From Fragum whitleyi (Eukaryota; Mollusca; Bivalvia; Cardiida; Cardiidae): a stretch of 64,000 bases of DNA. The notes under the pieces were generated by a model. It did no database searches. It worked only from the letters and a program-made list of their open reading frames with translations, and was not told the DNA's origin. The position numbers were made by a program, and so were the translations under genes. The stretch is from NCBI GenBank assembly GCA_948146395.1, contig OX411547.1:55977566-56041565 (forward strand), in the 5' to 3' direction. Positions 43,560 through 57,100 of the stretch are shown here, piece after piece; the first letter of the stretch is position 1, and each line of letters starts with the position of its first letter.

Positions 43560-44515
43560 AACTAGAAAGCCATGAATGGCTTGAGTCGCTCCACGAGGTC
43601 GAACTTCTTGTAAAAGCAAATAAAAGTTTCGACTAGATTTTTAGATATTTTGGGCCCTATTGATGTTGAAAATGATTTTCAAAATTTCAACTATATAACA
43701 TATAGAGAAATGACCGCCCTTAAAACTTTAAGGACATATTTTTCATCCAATCACTATAATTTTTGGTAAACTGATAAAGGGTCACCCAAGGATCATTCCA
43801 GTGAAATTTGGTTGATAACCATCAGTTCCATATTCTGAGAAAATGATTTTGAAAGTTTTCACTATATAACATATAGAGAAATAACCTCCGCCAGAAAAAT
43901 ACATATTTTTCATCCAATCACAATGATTTTTGGTAGACTGATTAAGGGTCACTTAAGGATCATTCCAGTGAAATTTGGTTGATATCCATCGATTACATTC
44001 TGAGAAAATGATTTTGAAAGTTTCCATGATATAACATATAGATAGAGAAATGACCTCCACGCATTAAATGCATATTTTCCATCCGATCACAATGATTTTT
44101 TGTAGACTGATAAAGGGTCACTCAAGGATAATGCCAGTGAAATTTGGTTGATATCCATCTATTACATTCTTATAAAATGATTTTGAAAGTTTCCACTATA
44201 TAACATATAGAGAATTGACCTCCGCCCATCAAATGCATATTTTCCATCCGATCATTGACTTTTACCATATTTGGAAATTATCCACGCCAATTAAATTCAT
44301 GTTTTTCATTGGATCAAAATTTCTTGAACAACTTTGAAAGAGGGTCACCCAAGAATCATTTGTGTGAAGTTTGGTTGAATTTCATCCAGTAGTTTCTGAG
44401 GAGAAGATTTTTAAAGACAAAGTTTACGACCGGACGCACGGTCACACTGACGCACGCAAGACGGACACAACGCCATGACAATAGCCCCAGTGGCTTTCAG
44501 CCAGTGGAGCTAAAA
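43560..44515. mobile_element. Tandem-cored element (pearl/Helitron-like), copy A
   Basis: Opens actagaaagccatgaatggc and ends with the hairpin tggctttcagcca followed by gtggagctaa. Between lie about four diverged units of about 170 bp (tataacatatagagaaatga, tttttggtagactgataaagggtcac, gaaatttggttgatatcc). A 3' hairpin just before CTAA is a Helitron hallmark, and tandem cores are known from bivalve pearl elements. The assignment is inference. No Rep/helicase is present. Confidence 0.7.
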
Positions 44516-44577
44516 ATCAAACTCAGACTTGAAACATTAGATCAAACCATCGGAGGTAATTAGGCAGGGAACAAGTT

Positions 44578-45715
44578 GATTGATTGAGGGTTTAACGCCG
44601 CTTACAACAATATTGCAGTTATATCTTAACAGCTGGTGCACCTTTCTATGGCTTACTATATTTCTCACACAAAAACAACCACAACATTTCATCTGAGCCA
44701 CCAGCTGCTTATCCCACTTAGGCGTACTACTAACTAGAAAGCCATGAATGGCTTGAGTCGCTCCACAGGCTTAAAATTCTAGTAATAGCAAATCTAAGTT
44801 TTGACTAGACTTTTGGATATTTTGGGTTCTACTGATGTTGAAATGATTTTCTTAATTTCCACTCTTATAACATATAGAGGAATGACCTCCGCCCATAAAA
44901 GACATATTTTTCATCCAATCACAAAATGTTTTGGCCGCATGATAATGGATCAACCAAGTATCATACTAATGAAGTTTTATTGATTTCCATCAGTTACATT
45001 CTGAGAAAATGATTTTCAAAGTTTCCACTATATAACATATAGAGAAATGACCTCCACCAATAAAATACATATTTTTCATCCGATCACAATAATTTTCAGT
45101 AGACTGATAGAGGGTCACCCAAGGATCATTCATGTAAAATTTGGTTGATATCTATCAATTAGTTTCTGAGAAAATGATTTTCAAAGATTCCACTATATAA
45201 CATATAGAGAAATGACCTCCGCCCATAAAATAAATATTTTTCATCCGATCACAATAATTTTTGGTAGACTGATAAAGGGTCACACAAGGATCATTTATGT
45301 AAAATTTAATTGGTATCCATTGATTAGAATCTGAGAAAACTCACTTTTTACCATATTTGGAAATTAGCCACGCCCATTAAATCCATGTTTTTCATTGGAT
45401 CAAAATTTCTTGAACAACTTTGAAAGAGGGTCACCCAAGGATCATTCCTGTGAAGTTTGGTTGAAATCCATCCAGTAGTTTCTGAGGAGAAGATTTTTAA
45501 AGAAAAAGTTTCGACCGGACGCACGTACGGATGGACGCACGACGGACACAACGCCATGACAATAGCCCCAGTGGCTTTCAGCCAGTGGAGCTAAAAATTG
45601 GTCCATTGGTTGAAGATAAATGACTCTTGTAACACTGACTTTTGTCACATGTCGGATGGCAGTTGGCCAAGCCGGAAATCGAACTCAGGATCCCTTGATT
45701 GAGGGGTACAAGTTA
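44578..45715 (-). mobile_element. SINE split by insertion of tandem-cored element copy B
   Basis: The SINE body (gtttaacgccgcttacaaca...ctgagccaccagctgctt...cttaggcgtact) stops at about 44734. The tRNA-like remainder (gtccattggttgaag..., gccggaaatcgaactcagga) resumes at about 45599. The 860-bp insert between is copy B (44735-45598), with the same start (actagaaagccatgaatggc) and the same end (ttcagccagtggagctaa) as copy A. Since the SINE is interrupted, copy B moved as a unit. Confidence 0.75.
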
Positions 45716-45959
45716 AGAAATAATTCTAATTGAAATCTTTTCCAGAAGAGAACATTTATTTATTACGTCCGGATACAACAAAACATATTTGCTTCTTCAT
45801 CCAGGACCCCCCTCCCCTTAATTATAATGGAATAGACAATATATTTAAAAACAAATTCGAAAAAGAGATGTTTATAAAACAGTTATGCCTCAAAAAAGCA
45901 GGTCGGAGACATAATCTTTGTCAATAAACAAAGGATAAGGACTCAAATACATGACGAGT

Positions 45960-46560
45960 AGAGTTAAAGTTTTTGGGCATCGCAATTCTCAATGAGATAT
46001 GTCCACCGGTGAAGTTTCATGATTCTAGCATGCATTCTTTTTGAGATATGCTCCACACAAAATCAAGTTATAATTTTAACAAAAGGCAATAACTAAAATA
46101 ATATGATGAGAAGAAGTTTAGTTCTCGTGCATTGTACTTCTCCTCAATGAGGTCTGTTCACCTGTGAAGTTTCATGATTCTATGTTGCCGACCATCAGGG
46201 CCCAAGATTATAAATCTTTTTTCTTGCTCAATTGAGAATTCTCTCATATTAAGAATTGAAAATAAATGTACCAAAATATATAGTTTTATTCATAAGTTTT
46301 ATTTTTAACAACTTATTAACATACATTATCTTTATTTTCACACATTTATTCTAGTATTACAACAGAATTACAGCTTTAGTATCATATTGAAATTTGAGAA
46401 AAACTCTCTATTTAGCATGAGAAAAGTTGAATAAACTTGGGCCCTGAAGAGGACTAGAGACTTTAGATTCTACTTATCAGTAGAACCCATAGTGAAGACA
46501 CTTATCAGGCAGTGCTAATGCTTCACAGAGGTGTTTGCTTTGCGCACATAAAATTATTGC
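45960..46560. repeat. Fragments of dispersed repeats, no gene
   Basis: aaaggcaataactaaaa... and tcacctgtgaagtttcatgatt match the unit type of 61225-61850. Around 46470-46560, gtttgctttgcgcac and atgtcacacacagctcat resemble the GAGCCTGTGCGTGA MITE end. No coding exon seen. Confidence 0.45.
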
Positions 46561-46584
46561 ATATGTCACACACAGCTCATATAT

Positions 46585-46662
46585 CGATGGCTCAGCGCAA
46601 AACAGTTGTAACTGCCTATAAATGTATAGGCAGTTACAACTGTTTCACGCTGAGCCATTGAT
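46585..46662. repeat. Hairpin MITE, ACAGTTGTAACTGCC family
   Basis: ggctcagcgcaaaacagttg-taactgcctat and its near-perfect complement close around aaatgt. Copies are at 47190-47262 and 47645-47725, with an array at 49812-50100. Confidence 0.85.
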
Positions 46663-46979
46663 ATACTCCCAGTACAACAAATATTTGAAGATAGTTGTTA
46701 AGAGCAATGTGATATTTGAACTAAGAACAATTTTGAAAATTCTATCAAATGGCACATCTTCCTATAATGGATAATGATTGCGAGAATTTTGAAAAACACC
46801 AATCAAGAATAAAGGAGATATTGACAAATAAAGGAATCACACAAAAAGGCTCATAATGATACACCAATGTGTCATAGTAACAATTCTAGTAAGTTTTGAT
46901 CACTGCAAGCAGCTTCAACAACAACCAATGGTAGGTCAATATTATTTTGTTCTTTTGTGTGTTTGAATGGGGTTTAACA

Positions 46980-47130
46980 CTATTTTCATCAATCTTTCAG
47001 TTATATCGCGGCAGCTGGAGCACCTAACAATGGTTTCCTGGTATATCTCACACCAGTACCACCATTAATTATATCCTTTCCTAGCCTCGAGCTGCTATCT
47101 CATATAGGTCTTCCATTAAGGTCAATATAA
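46980..47130 (-). mobile_element. SINE body fragment
   Basis: tatcgcggcagctggagcac, tggtttcctggtatatctca and cctagcctcgagctgct are present; the tRNA head is missing. Confidence 0.65.
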
Positions 47131-47189
47131 GGTATTCTATAAATAATTTGCTGCAAATTGCACCATTTTCTGTTTGAAACCCTTAAATA

Positions 47190-47725
47190 GATGGCTCAGT
47201 TTGAGACTGTTGTAACTGCCTTTATATATATTTATAGGCAGTTACCACTGTTTTTCACTGATACATGTATCTTTTAATGGCAAATTGAAGCCCAACCTTT
47301 GCTATCATTGTTTGAACTAGGCATTTGTAAACCTAGAAATTTTTTATCGTCCAAAAAGAAATGAGAAAGAAGAAACTTTACAAGAAATAGAACAAGGTGG
47401 CAAATTGTCACAAGACATACCTTTTACACTGTTGAATGACTAAGTATGATAAACAACAATGTGAAATAACTCAAAAATTAAGCTTAGTAGAGTTACTGTT
47501 TGCGTGCACTGCACTTTGTTATCAAGAAAGAAACATAGCTACAAAGTTTCAAGTCATTCTGACATAAGGTGACGGAGTAATGCACCAGACAACGAAGTGG
47601 ACAGCATCCCGCAGACACTCAACACCACGGTTGATCCAATAATATTGATGGCTCAGCACAAAACAGTTGCAACTGCATATAAACATATAGGCAGTTACAA
47701 TTGTTTTGTGCTCATCCAATTATTA
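47190..47725. repeat. Two further ACAGTTGTAACTGCC hairpins
   Basis: The copies span 47190-47262 (shorter arms, extended tatata loop) and 47645-47725 (ggctcagcacaaaacagttg arm). The sequence between them is AT-rich and featureless. Confidence 0.75.
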
Positions 47726-48143
47726 TATGTCCCATTATTCCACAGGGGTATAAAAAAGAAATATTACTAAAAAAATACAGAAGTTTTCTTATACACATAC
47801 ACCAAACAGCAAAATTATTCATGAATATATTTATGGTTTAAGTCATCATATAATTACATATTAATGCAAATTACACATGTGCAAAAATCACCCACTCCAT
47901 CCCTAAATCACTGACTCCACCCCTTAAACACAAGGAAGGCGTTAGATTTCAGCAAACAAAAACAGTTTCACAATCCAACTCGGATATTTTTTTATATTGA
48001 CCATGTGTTTGGATGTGTCACAAAAATATTACTATCACACCACTATTACACCACCACCAAACAAATAAAAGATAACTGTACAATAACATCATTAGAAGAC
48101 ATTTTCTCTTCCCTCAAATTGATTTCTTAGCAGCTTCAAAGCT

Positions 48144-51100
48144 TTAATTGTCTGAAAGAAAAATAAAAGATAAATATATTAAATTTTGCATGCTCAAATG
48201 CAAGCCAATAATGAACTTACTTAATAAATATTAATTAATTGAAATATTCAAATCAGAGCTCCAATTAAAGGAAACAATTTTGATTTCAAATAATTTTAGT
48301 TCAGTCCATCAATATTCCTACATTCTGATTGGCCTGAAAATAGTCTCTTTACACAATGAAAGCAATTTTGAGTATGCAGCTATTTTGTAAGCTTCCCAAA
48401 AAAGTAGTCCCATTAAATAAATCTATATCATAAAAAACAAATTTGTACTATTTTTGCTTCATGACATTAAATCATAAGATATAAAGAGATTATTTATTGA
48501 CATCATGGAGGTATAAACCTTAAAACCTAATCACACTCATGAATGAATCCGCTTTGCGTATTCATCCAGTGTGATTTAGTTTTTACTTTCATACCTCAAT
48601 GAAATCTACAAAATATGCTCTCTTCATCTTTTAAATGAAATATTTTGTTATTCCTAATACAAACCCTTTGTTGTGAGTACTAAATGAAATCCTCTAATCT
48701 AGACAACTCCAATTAGTTTCACCAGCATATGATTTAGAAAAGAAATAAGACATTAAATAGAGGATAATTATTTGTTTCAGTGTAAGATTGATTTATATTC
48801 ATTGAATGAACAACAAAAGCTATATTTTCAACAGTGGCACAGCCAAGACTGAAAATATAGCTTTTATTTTCACGATATGAAATATCAATTGATCTTACAC
48901 AAAAACAAACAATTATTCTATTTCTTTAATGCAAAAATGAGACAAAATGTGAAATTTCTAGGACAAATTTCCGTAAAGCGCCTCATTTTGCGTGTGATTG
49001 CTATACAACGTTCATTGTGACGTCACTTATTTCTCCCTGCATAGATGACGTCAGATAGGATGAAATGCACAAAAGCAGGGTATAAGTCTTCGATAATTTC
49101 ACTGCTTTTGCGGTGAGATATCAAGTGATAATCCACCATTATTTCTCGATAAACCACCGAAAAGCACTTAAGAAAAAGTCATCACTCCTTCTTATCAAGG
49201 GGTCTGTATTACTAAACTTCATATGAAAAAAAAATGTAAGTTAAAATCATAAATCGTACCTGAATTTTTTATTCATTGTTCAATTCTGCCTTGCAAAATC
49301 TCATCGGAATCATCTTTAGAAGACGATTCCAATGAGATGATGCATGAAAGAATTCCATATTAAGCTACTTATTTAGAACCAACTCTAATTTTTTACTTGC
49401 GCAAAAAATGATCGTAAGATGTTTAGTAAAACGGGCCCCAGAACCCTACTCAATTATTTCCGTATTTTGCTGAAATTCTGGGATTACGAAGGGGTGTAAT
49501 TGTCCCCAGTCTTCCCTCTATATCTGCTAAGAAATGATTCCAGGCTTAAGGTGGTCGAACCATAATAGTTCCGCAACATTTTGTAACACATGATCTTTCA
49601 CAGTGTTAACCAAGGTTTCCTAATGAAAAACATTAAATCATTAGGAAACCTCGGCTAAAACTATTAAAAAAAGTTATTACTTCAGAAACATTGTGGAACT
49701 ATTACAGGTCCACTACCTTAAGGTTTATTTCAATCATGATGATTAATTCTAACAAGTATGTCTTACTCATAAATACAGTCTGACAAGTCTTATATGTTTA
49801 TTCAAAGCATATTGATGGCCAGGCACAAAACAATTGTAACTACCTAAATGTTTATAGGCATTTACAACTCAATGGTAAGTGCCTATACGTTTAAAGCATT
49901 TACAAATTGAAGGCTCAGTGCAAAACATTTGTAACTGCCTATATGTTTATAGGCATTTACAACTCGATAGCTCAGTGCAAAAACATTTGTAACTGCCTAA
50001 ATGTTTATAGGCATTTACAACTTGATGGCTCTGTGCAAAACATTTGTAACTGCCTATATGTTTATAGGCATTTACAACTGTTTTGCACTGATCCATCGAT
50101 TTGTCTCCTTCAGTTTAGAATCTCTTATCTAATTAATATATATCACATATAAAGATGGCAGCTGTCTATAAAGCACATAGGCTGATCTGAGGCGTCGGTT
50201 GCACACATATATATGTCAAGCACCGGCCAATTCGTGTGCAATCATTATCAGAATGTCTGTTTGTTTGTTTGTTTGTATTTGGTTTAACGCCACTTTCAGT
50301 ATTGTTGCAGTTATATCTCAGAAGCTAGTGCACTACTCATGGTTTCCTGCTGTTTCTCACACGAGCACAACCAGATCATTGCACCCAAGCCACAAGCTGC
50401 TCATCCAAAGAAAAAAACTTGTCAGATTAGGCCTTTCTACTAGCAGACAAGTACATTTCTTTAGTTCACTCGTCCTCCAACAAGCAAATATTTCAGCTTA
50501 ATTTTGAAAGGTACAAAATATATCTCAAAGATAAATCATTCTTAAATGTATACTTAAGGATTGAATAAAGGTAGAAAATTTATTTTTAATGAAGAAAATG
50601 CTAGGTTCCAGCATTTTCTTCATTAAAAACAATTTTTGCTCAAAATTTGTCTGTTACTTTTAAGTGGACAAGTTCATTTTGTTCCTGGACAAAGAGAAAA
50701 ATAACCTCTTGCTTATCTGGGACAGGTCCAGTAACCCTGCATTTCCACACCCCTGATAATATAAAATAGAAGTATTCAAAGACATAGTTACCATTAGTTA
50801 AGGACCAGTAGTTCCTTGATCCATCCTTTAATCCAGGTCCTTCATTAATATATCCAGGCGTACCTGTTCGTAAAGAGTAAAAATTTGTTAGAATCAGGTA
50901 AACCCTTTCCTGTTTAACAAAATTTTGGACCTGTCCTAATTCAAAGGTTTTGCAGACAAAAATTTAAAGTGGATTTAATTTGAAAAATAACCATTCAGTA
51001 GGGTAGAAAATAGTGTGGAAAAGGAAGAAATTGCTTGTCAGAAGCAATTTCTTCTTTTTTCACAATGCTTTCTCAAACATAAAATCACAGACATGTAAAA

Positions 51101-54100
51101 AGCAGGGATTACACAGCAAAGGGTTAAACGACACTTTTAACATTTCTTTCTGTAATATAACCTCTACATGATAGAGAATATTCCTGGCTTAAGATTGTGA
51201 ACATGAGTGTTGCTTAATGCTCGCTTAATTTCAGTATTTATCTTTTACATATAACCTTGAACTTTGAGCTTTCTTTTCAAGTGACATATCTACAGCTAGT
51301 GGAGAAAGATTTTGTCAAATTATTTCTGAAAAGGTAATAGGAGTTATCTTCTGGAAAAAGTTAGTTTTAAACATTTAACCTTAACATTTGACCTCAAATT
51401 TTGAGCACCCAAATTTTTTTATAATTAAAATAGCATAATGGAGAATAATTGTGCCTAGATATTATGAAATCTACACATCAATGCAGAACTAAGAAATAAT
51501 GCCCTAGACAAACTATTTTGAAAATTTGAACTTGACATGAAACCTTGAAATATGATCTTTTCTTCAAATGATATTTACTCATGATTGATAAAACTTGCAG
51601 TAAGTCATTTGATTTTGGTTGTTTGAATGGGGTTTTACGCCGCTTTAAACATTATTTCAGTCATATTGCGGAGGCTGGAGCACCTAACAATGGATTCTAA
51701 GTATTTCTCTCACCAGTACTACCATAACATCCTTTCCTAGCCTCCCGCTGCTATCCCATTTAGGTCTACGATTATCAACCCATTGGTGGTAAACAAATAG
51801 TTGAAAAGGATGAAAGACACCATGGGGGATCAAATCCGGAACGTCGGTAAGTCATTTGAAATAGATCCATTAATGTAGAAGCAGCAATATGTTGAGGGTC
51901 AGTGTTACACTATTGTAAGTGCCTATATATTTATAGGCACTTACAATAGTGTTGCGCTGACCCTCGATGTGTATATCTGGACACACTGCTACCCAATCAT
52001 CATAGTGATAACTATGTCCCTCTCCTACAGGCTTGACTAGAGAGTAATTATGTTCTTACCAAACATCCTATTGCCTCGTCCTCGCCCCCTTCCAGTACCA
52101 ACACTATAGGCAAACACACTTGAGTAGGGCTGCTCTCTGGCCTGTAATCTTGGCTGTGGAAATGGTGACCTTACAATCACTGAAGGCATCCTGAGTCCCG
52201 AATCAAAACCTCTGTCATCGTCCTCATCTGTACAATAATACAAGGGCGTAAATACTATTATGCATATGCATAAGAGCTTAACACAAAAAATTCCTCTTTT
52301 GCAAAATATTATTTATAAATGATCAAAACATCGTAACTACAGCTTTGATTATTCACAAACACTCCAACCATATAAAAAGGCTGAGTGAGTGGAGGGCATC
52401 TTTCTTTTATCACAGTCCCCATATCTCCTTCATCCTACCAAACACCAGTATATTCTTTTGTGGTCCCCTTCTGATCGAGTGTGATTTGCCCATCAAAACA
52501 TTTATTTAAACTGTGATGACTGACCAGACAATCTATCATTTTGGCTATTTTTCAACTAGAACTGTCGCAGAGCGGACTAATACCCCCCCACAAGCACTTT
52601 GACAGAATGCAAGTGCTATAAGTGCAGGACATGTTTGTAACAAATATTGAGGTCATATGCAGCATTTGCATGAAGTTTCATGATTCTAGGTCGCTTGGTT
52701 TTTGAGTTAAGAGTCAAGAAATGAAAATTGAATAAAAAATCGACTGTGACCTTGACCTTTGACTTATATGACCCCAAAACAATAGGGCACTTCCTTCGAT
52801 AATAAGCAACAATTGCATAAAGTTTCATGCTTGTAGGTCACTTGGTTCTTTAGTTAGAGTCCAGAAACGAAAATTGAACAAAAATTTACTGTGACCTTGA
52901 CCTTTGACCTATGTAACCCCAATACAATAGGGCACATCCTTGGGTCATAAGGAACATTTGTATAAAGTTTCATGATTGTAGGCCACTTGGATCTTGAGTT
53001 AGAGTACGGAAACGAAAAGGTCTACCGGCGGACAGACGGACGGAAGGACAGATGGATGGACAGACAGATGGACAGACAGACAGACATGGTAAAACCAATA
53101 TACCCCTCTCTACTTCGTAGGTGGGGGGTATAAAAACATTTTTGTGGTTACCACCCAACAATGGATTCATGGTAATTCTCACACCAGTACTACCATTATG
53201 TCATCATGATGACATTCTGGTAAAGTTTCATTGAAATTGGCCCAATGGTTCAGGAGATGTCATTCAAAGATTTCAGGCTCAAAATAAGCCCCGCCCTGTC
53301 ACACTCATATTTATGGGCCAATCAAAATTTTGTGAACAATTTTTGAAAAGGATCACCCAAGAAACATTCTGGTAATGTTTCATTGAAATTGGCCCAGTGG
53401 TTCAGGGGGAGATGTTGTTCATAGATTTCCATGAGAAACAAGCAAATGCGTTGAATTGATATCCCCCGCCGAACATATTTTCATTGTCAATGGAGTTAAT
53501 ATCAAACTTAGGTACAGGTAAACTTTTATCTACATCAACCTATAGTTTTCAAGAAATAGCGCGGAAACGAATACCACTATGTATGTATATGGCTTAAACA
53601 GTCAGGGGCAGTAACTCTTAATTCATGTCCTCATTGTAGTGAAGCTGTGTGCAATGTTTCATTGAAATCCGGTCTATAGTTTTCAAGAAATAGCGCAGAA
53701 ACGAATGTCCGACGGACGGACGGAAACACAGACGGACAGAAGGATGGACGGACGCACAGACATGGCAAAAACAATATCCCCCCCCCCAAAAAAAAAAATT
53801 TTTTTCGGCGGGGGATAAAAAATGCCCTGCCCTGGCAAGCCAATATTTATGGGCTAATCACACTTTAGCAAACATTTTTTGAAAAAAAAATCACCCAAGG
53901 AACATTTTGGCAAAGTTTAGTTGAAATTGGCCAAAAGTTTCATGAGGAGACACAAGGTGATCCTAAAAGCTCCCCTTGAGCATGTTGTGCTCAGGTTGGC
54001 TAAAAATATCAACTATTACTAATTATTCTATTTCTTTCATGCATTAACAAGACAAAATGTGAAAAGGTAAAGGACAAAACTTTCTTAAGCTTTTTATTTT

Positions 54101-57100
54101 GCACGTGATTGCCCTACAACTTTCATGATTTGTCACTTATTTGGCTCCACTAACACAACATCAGATCATTCGGAACATCACTCGGCCATTTCTGTAAACT
54201 GCAACAGACCTCAGATGTATGTAAGGCGGATGGGTATGTAACAAAATCATGCATTTTGTTAGGCGGAAACAGTGTCAGAAAACTAGCACTGCAGATTTAT
54301 ATATTTTACAGTAAATAACGGCTGAAAAATCTTAATTTTTGAGAATGACGAATCATTCTCAAAAATTAAGATTTTTTCAGCTATTATTTAATAATCTTAA
54401 GATATTTATATTAGGATAGGATTGTTTCACGTCCTTGACTTAAACGAGTAGCGATGACGACGTCGAATGTTTCACTCACAGTTTCGAGGGCAAACGCCAT
54501 TTTAACTGACGTCATCGAGTATTTCCAAGTTTTTCCTGTAATTTTTAAAAATAGTCCGCCTATGTACATCCGAGGTTGATCCTGAGATTGGCCGAGTGGT
54601 GTCCCGAATGAACATCAGATAGGGTGAAATGAACAGAAGTGAGGTATAAGTTTTTGATAATTTCACTAGTTATGTGGTGAGATTATCATATGATAGTTTT
54701 TCGGTATTTCTCAATAATTCTCTGAAAACCATTAAAGAAATGCATATACATGTACTTACCACCCCATTCCTCTGTTGATGGTATATCAAAATTTTCATAA
54801 ACTGGAAGCCCAGTACATCCTTTCATGGGATTATCGTGACTCTCTCTTGATGCTATAAAGAAAATATGACTATTTTAACCCTTGTCATGCTGAACCCGGA
54901 ATATTTCTGGTTTGGAAGGAGGAATAGATAAAGATCAGCCTGCATCTATGTGCAGTCTGATGTTAGTCTACACAACCTGTTTGTCCCCTTTCAAGGCAGA
55001 GTTGCTCATTAGATTAATTTTCAAAAAGAGAAATTGCCCAACACCCTTAGATTTTAGGGATTTCAGTAATTTGATATGAATGCAATTTTGAAAGAGGATT
55101 TTAATTCAGCATGACAAGAGTTAAGGTGTTACACAATTGAGTCTCTCAGACTCTGCAAATGTCAATGCCCTTAAAAGCCTGGATTGACACTACAAATGTA
55201 TGACTAGAGGACCATGATAGTCCTAGATCACTCACCTGAGTCTTTTTGATCCCTGGAACATCACATCAATAAAACATACAGATGTCCATTAGGAGATAAT
55301 ATCTACGTAATATCAATACCTCAGACTGTATTTAGGGAAGATTATGGTTGAAATATTTCTTTCTTTGTTTTTGTGATATGTCTGCATGATTAAGCCCAAA
55401 TTTTACCCAGGGGGAAAAAAACAAACTATCTACTCATATTGGAAAATAATAGATATCGAGCCAAGATATTCGAAAAACAGTCCATATTTACAGTTAGTTA
55501 CATTATTAAATTGAACCATTCTAAGTTGCTCACTCAGCACTCCATTCATTCATTCCAAACATCACTAAAACCATTCAAAAATGCTGCAAAATCTCTATAA
55601 TGAAAAATTAATGACAAAATTCAAAGTAAAAATAGGTTGATCAAAAATTAGGATTGGGAACAAATATTTGAATATTTGTTTATCCCCCGAAAAAGAAAGT
55701 GTTTTAAAATGACATTGGCTATATTTATTTTTCTCCCAACTTTATTAAGAAAGGTAGACATTTCACTTAATCGGTAATAATTCAGGTGTTCAACCACTTA
55801 ATATAAGCAAAATTGATTGACAGGTGACCACTCTATCTTTAAGTACTTTCATTTATGTAACATTCAAGTAATGACGCTTTATCAAATTATCAATGTATTT
55901 TTCAGATTCAGGTTTATCTTAAACTTTGAAACGAAAATGTCCACTTCTATGATGTAGACAAAAGTCAGTGGGTAGTCCCTCTGAGGCAATTTAAAATCTT
56001 TAAACACCAATCTCGAGATATCTTTTCTGGTTGGTCCATGCCAAAATATTGTAACTCAAGTTAAATCGTCAGCATTTACAATCTTCTGACCGCATAATTT
56101 TTCCTTTTTGATATCTTCACAAAAGAAAATCTATGGAGTAATCAAGTCAAATAAATAAAATTTCATTGAATGTGCTTGGATTCTCCAAATAAATTCTTAA
56201 ATCAACAAGACGGTGAAAGTAACAAAAGCCAGACAACTGTAATCACAGATTGAATGCCGTCAGGGGTAGCGGTTACCAGAATTAAATCATTTTTAACTTC
56301 ATTCCAAACAAATACATTTACAGACTTTATTTTGATTTTTTTTCAAAATAAAAACATCACAGAAACAGATTTTAGTGAAATAGAGTTTATCTTTATTCAT
56401 AATCTATATGAGAGAAACTGATTTAAAACACAAAATGGAATAGTTAAGTCAGATACAACAAATATTCCCATGATCAATTTTGAATGGAACTAAAACAAAT
56501 ATTCGAATATTCAAAACATATATTTGAATATGAATTTTGCTATTTTTTCCCATCCCTAATAAAAATCCACCATTTTGCTAACTTAATTGAACTTTATAAG
56601 AGTATGATGAGTTCGTGAAAACATAGAAAGCTATTCATAAAACCTGTAAGCATATTTTATCAAAGGGAGGTAATAAATATCACTAATTTTTTTTCATCTT
56701 GAACAAAATTAATAATATTGGATTACCATCCTTGAATTTCACTCAAAGCTTCCTCCACACACTCATTTAATTTCATTCCAAAATCATTCATCGTGTCAAT
56801 TATACAATGTTCCTGACTGTAAATGAATCATGTGTCCTCACAGACAAATTGGACGCTTCCAAATCAACACCAGCCAATCAAATCTGTACACGTGTTTGTG
56901 TTTTATATGTTGTATATTGTATTTATGTTTTAAATGACAATGAACTTTATATAAGTTCTGTTTGAATAAAGCTATGAAGTGTTGTTCTTTTGTAACCCTT
57001 TTGCTGTTTAATTCCTGCTTTTTACATGCCTGTGATTTTATGATTGAGAAAACATTGTGAAAAAAGAAGAAATTGCTTCTGACAAGCAATTTCTTCTTTT

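Noticed and set aside
49812..50100. CRISPR-like array of repeats
   Set aside because: Eukaryotic context; the units are palindromic MITE copies without unique spacers.
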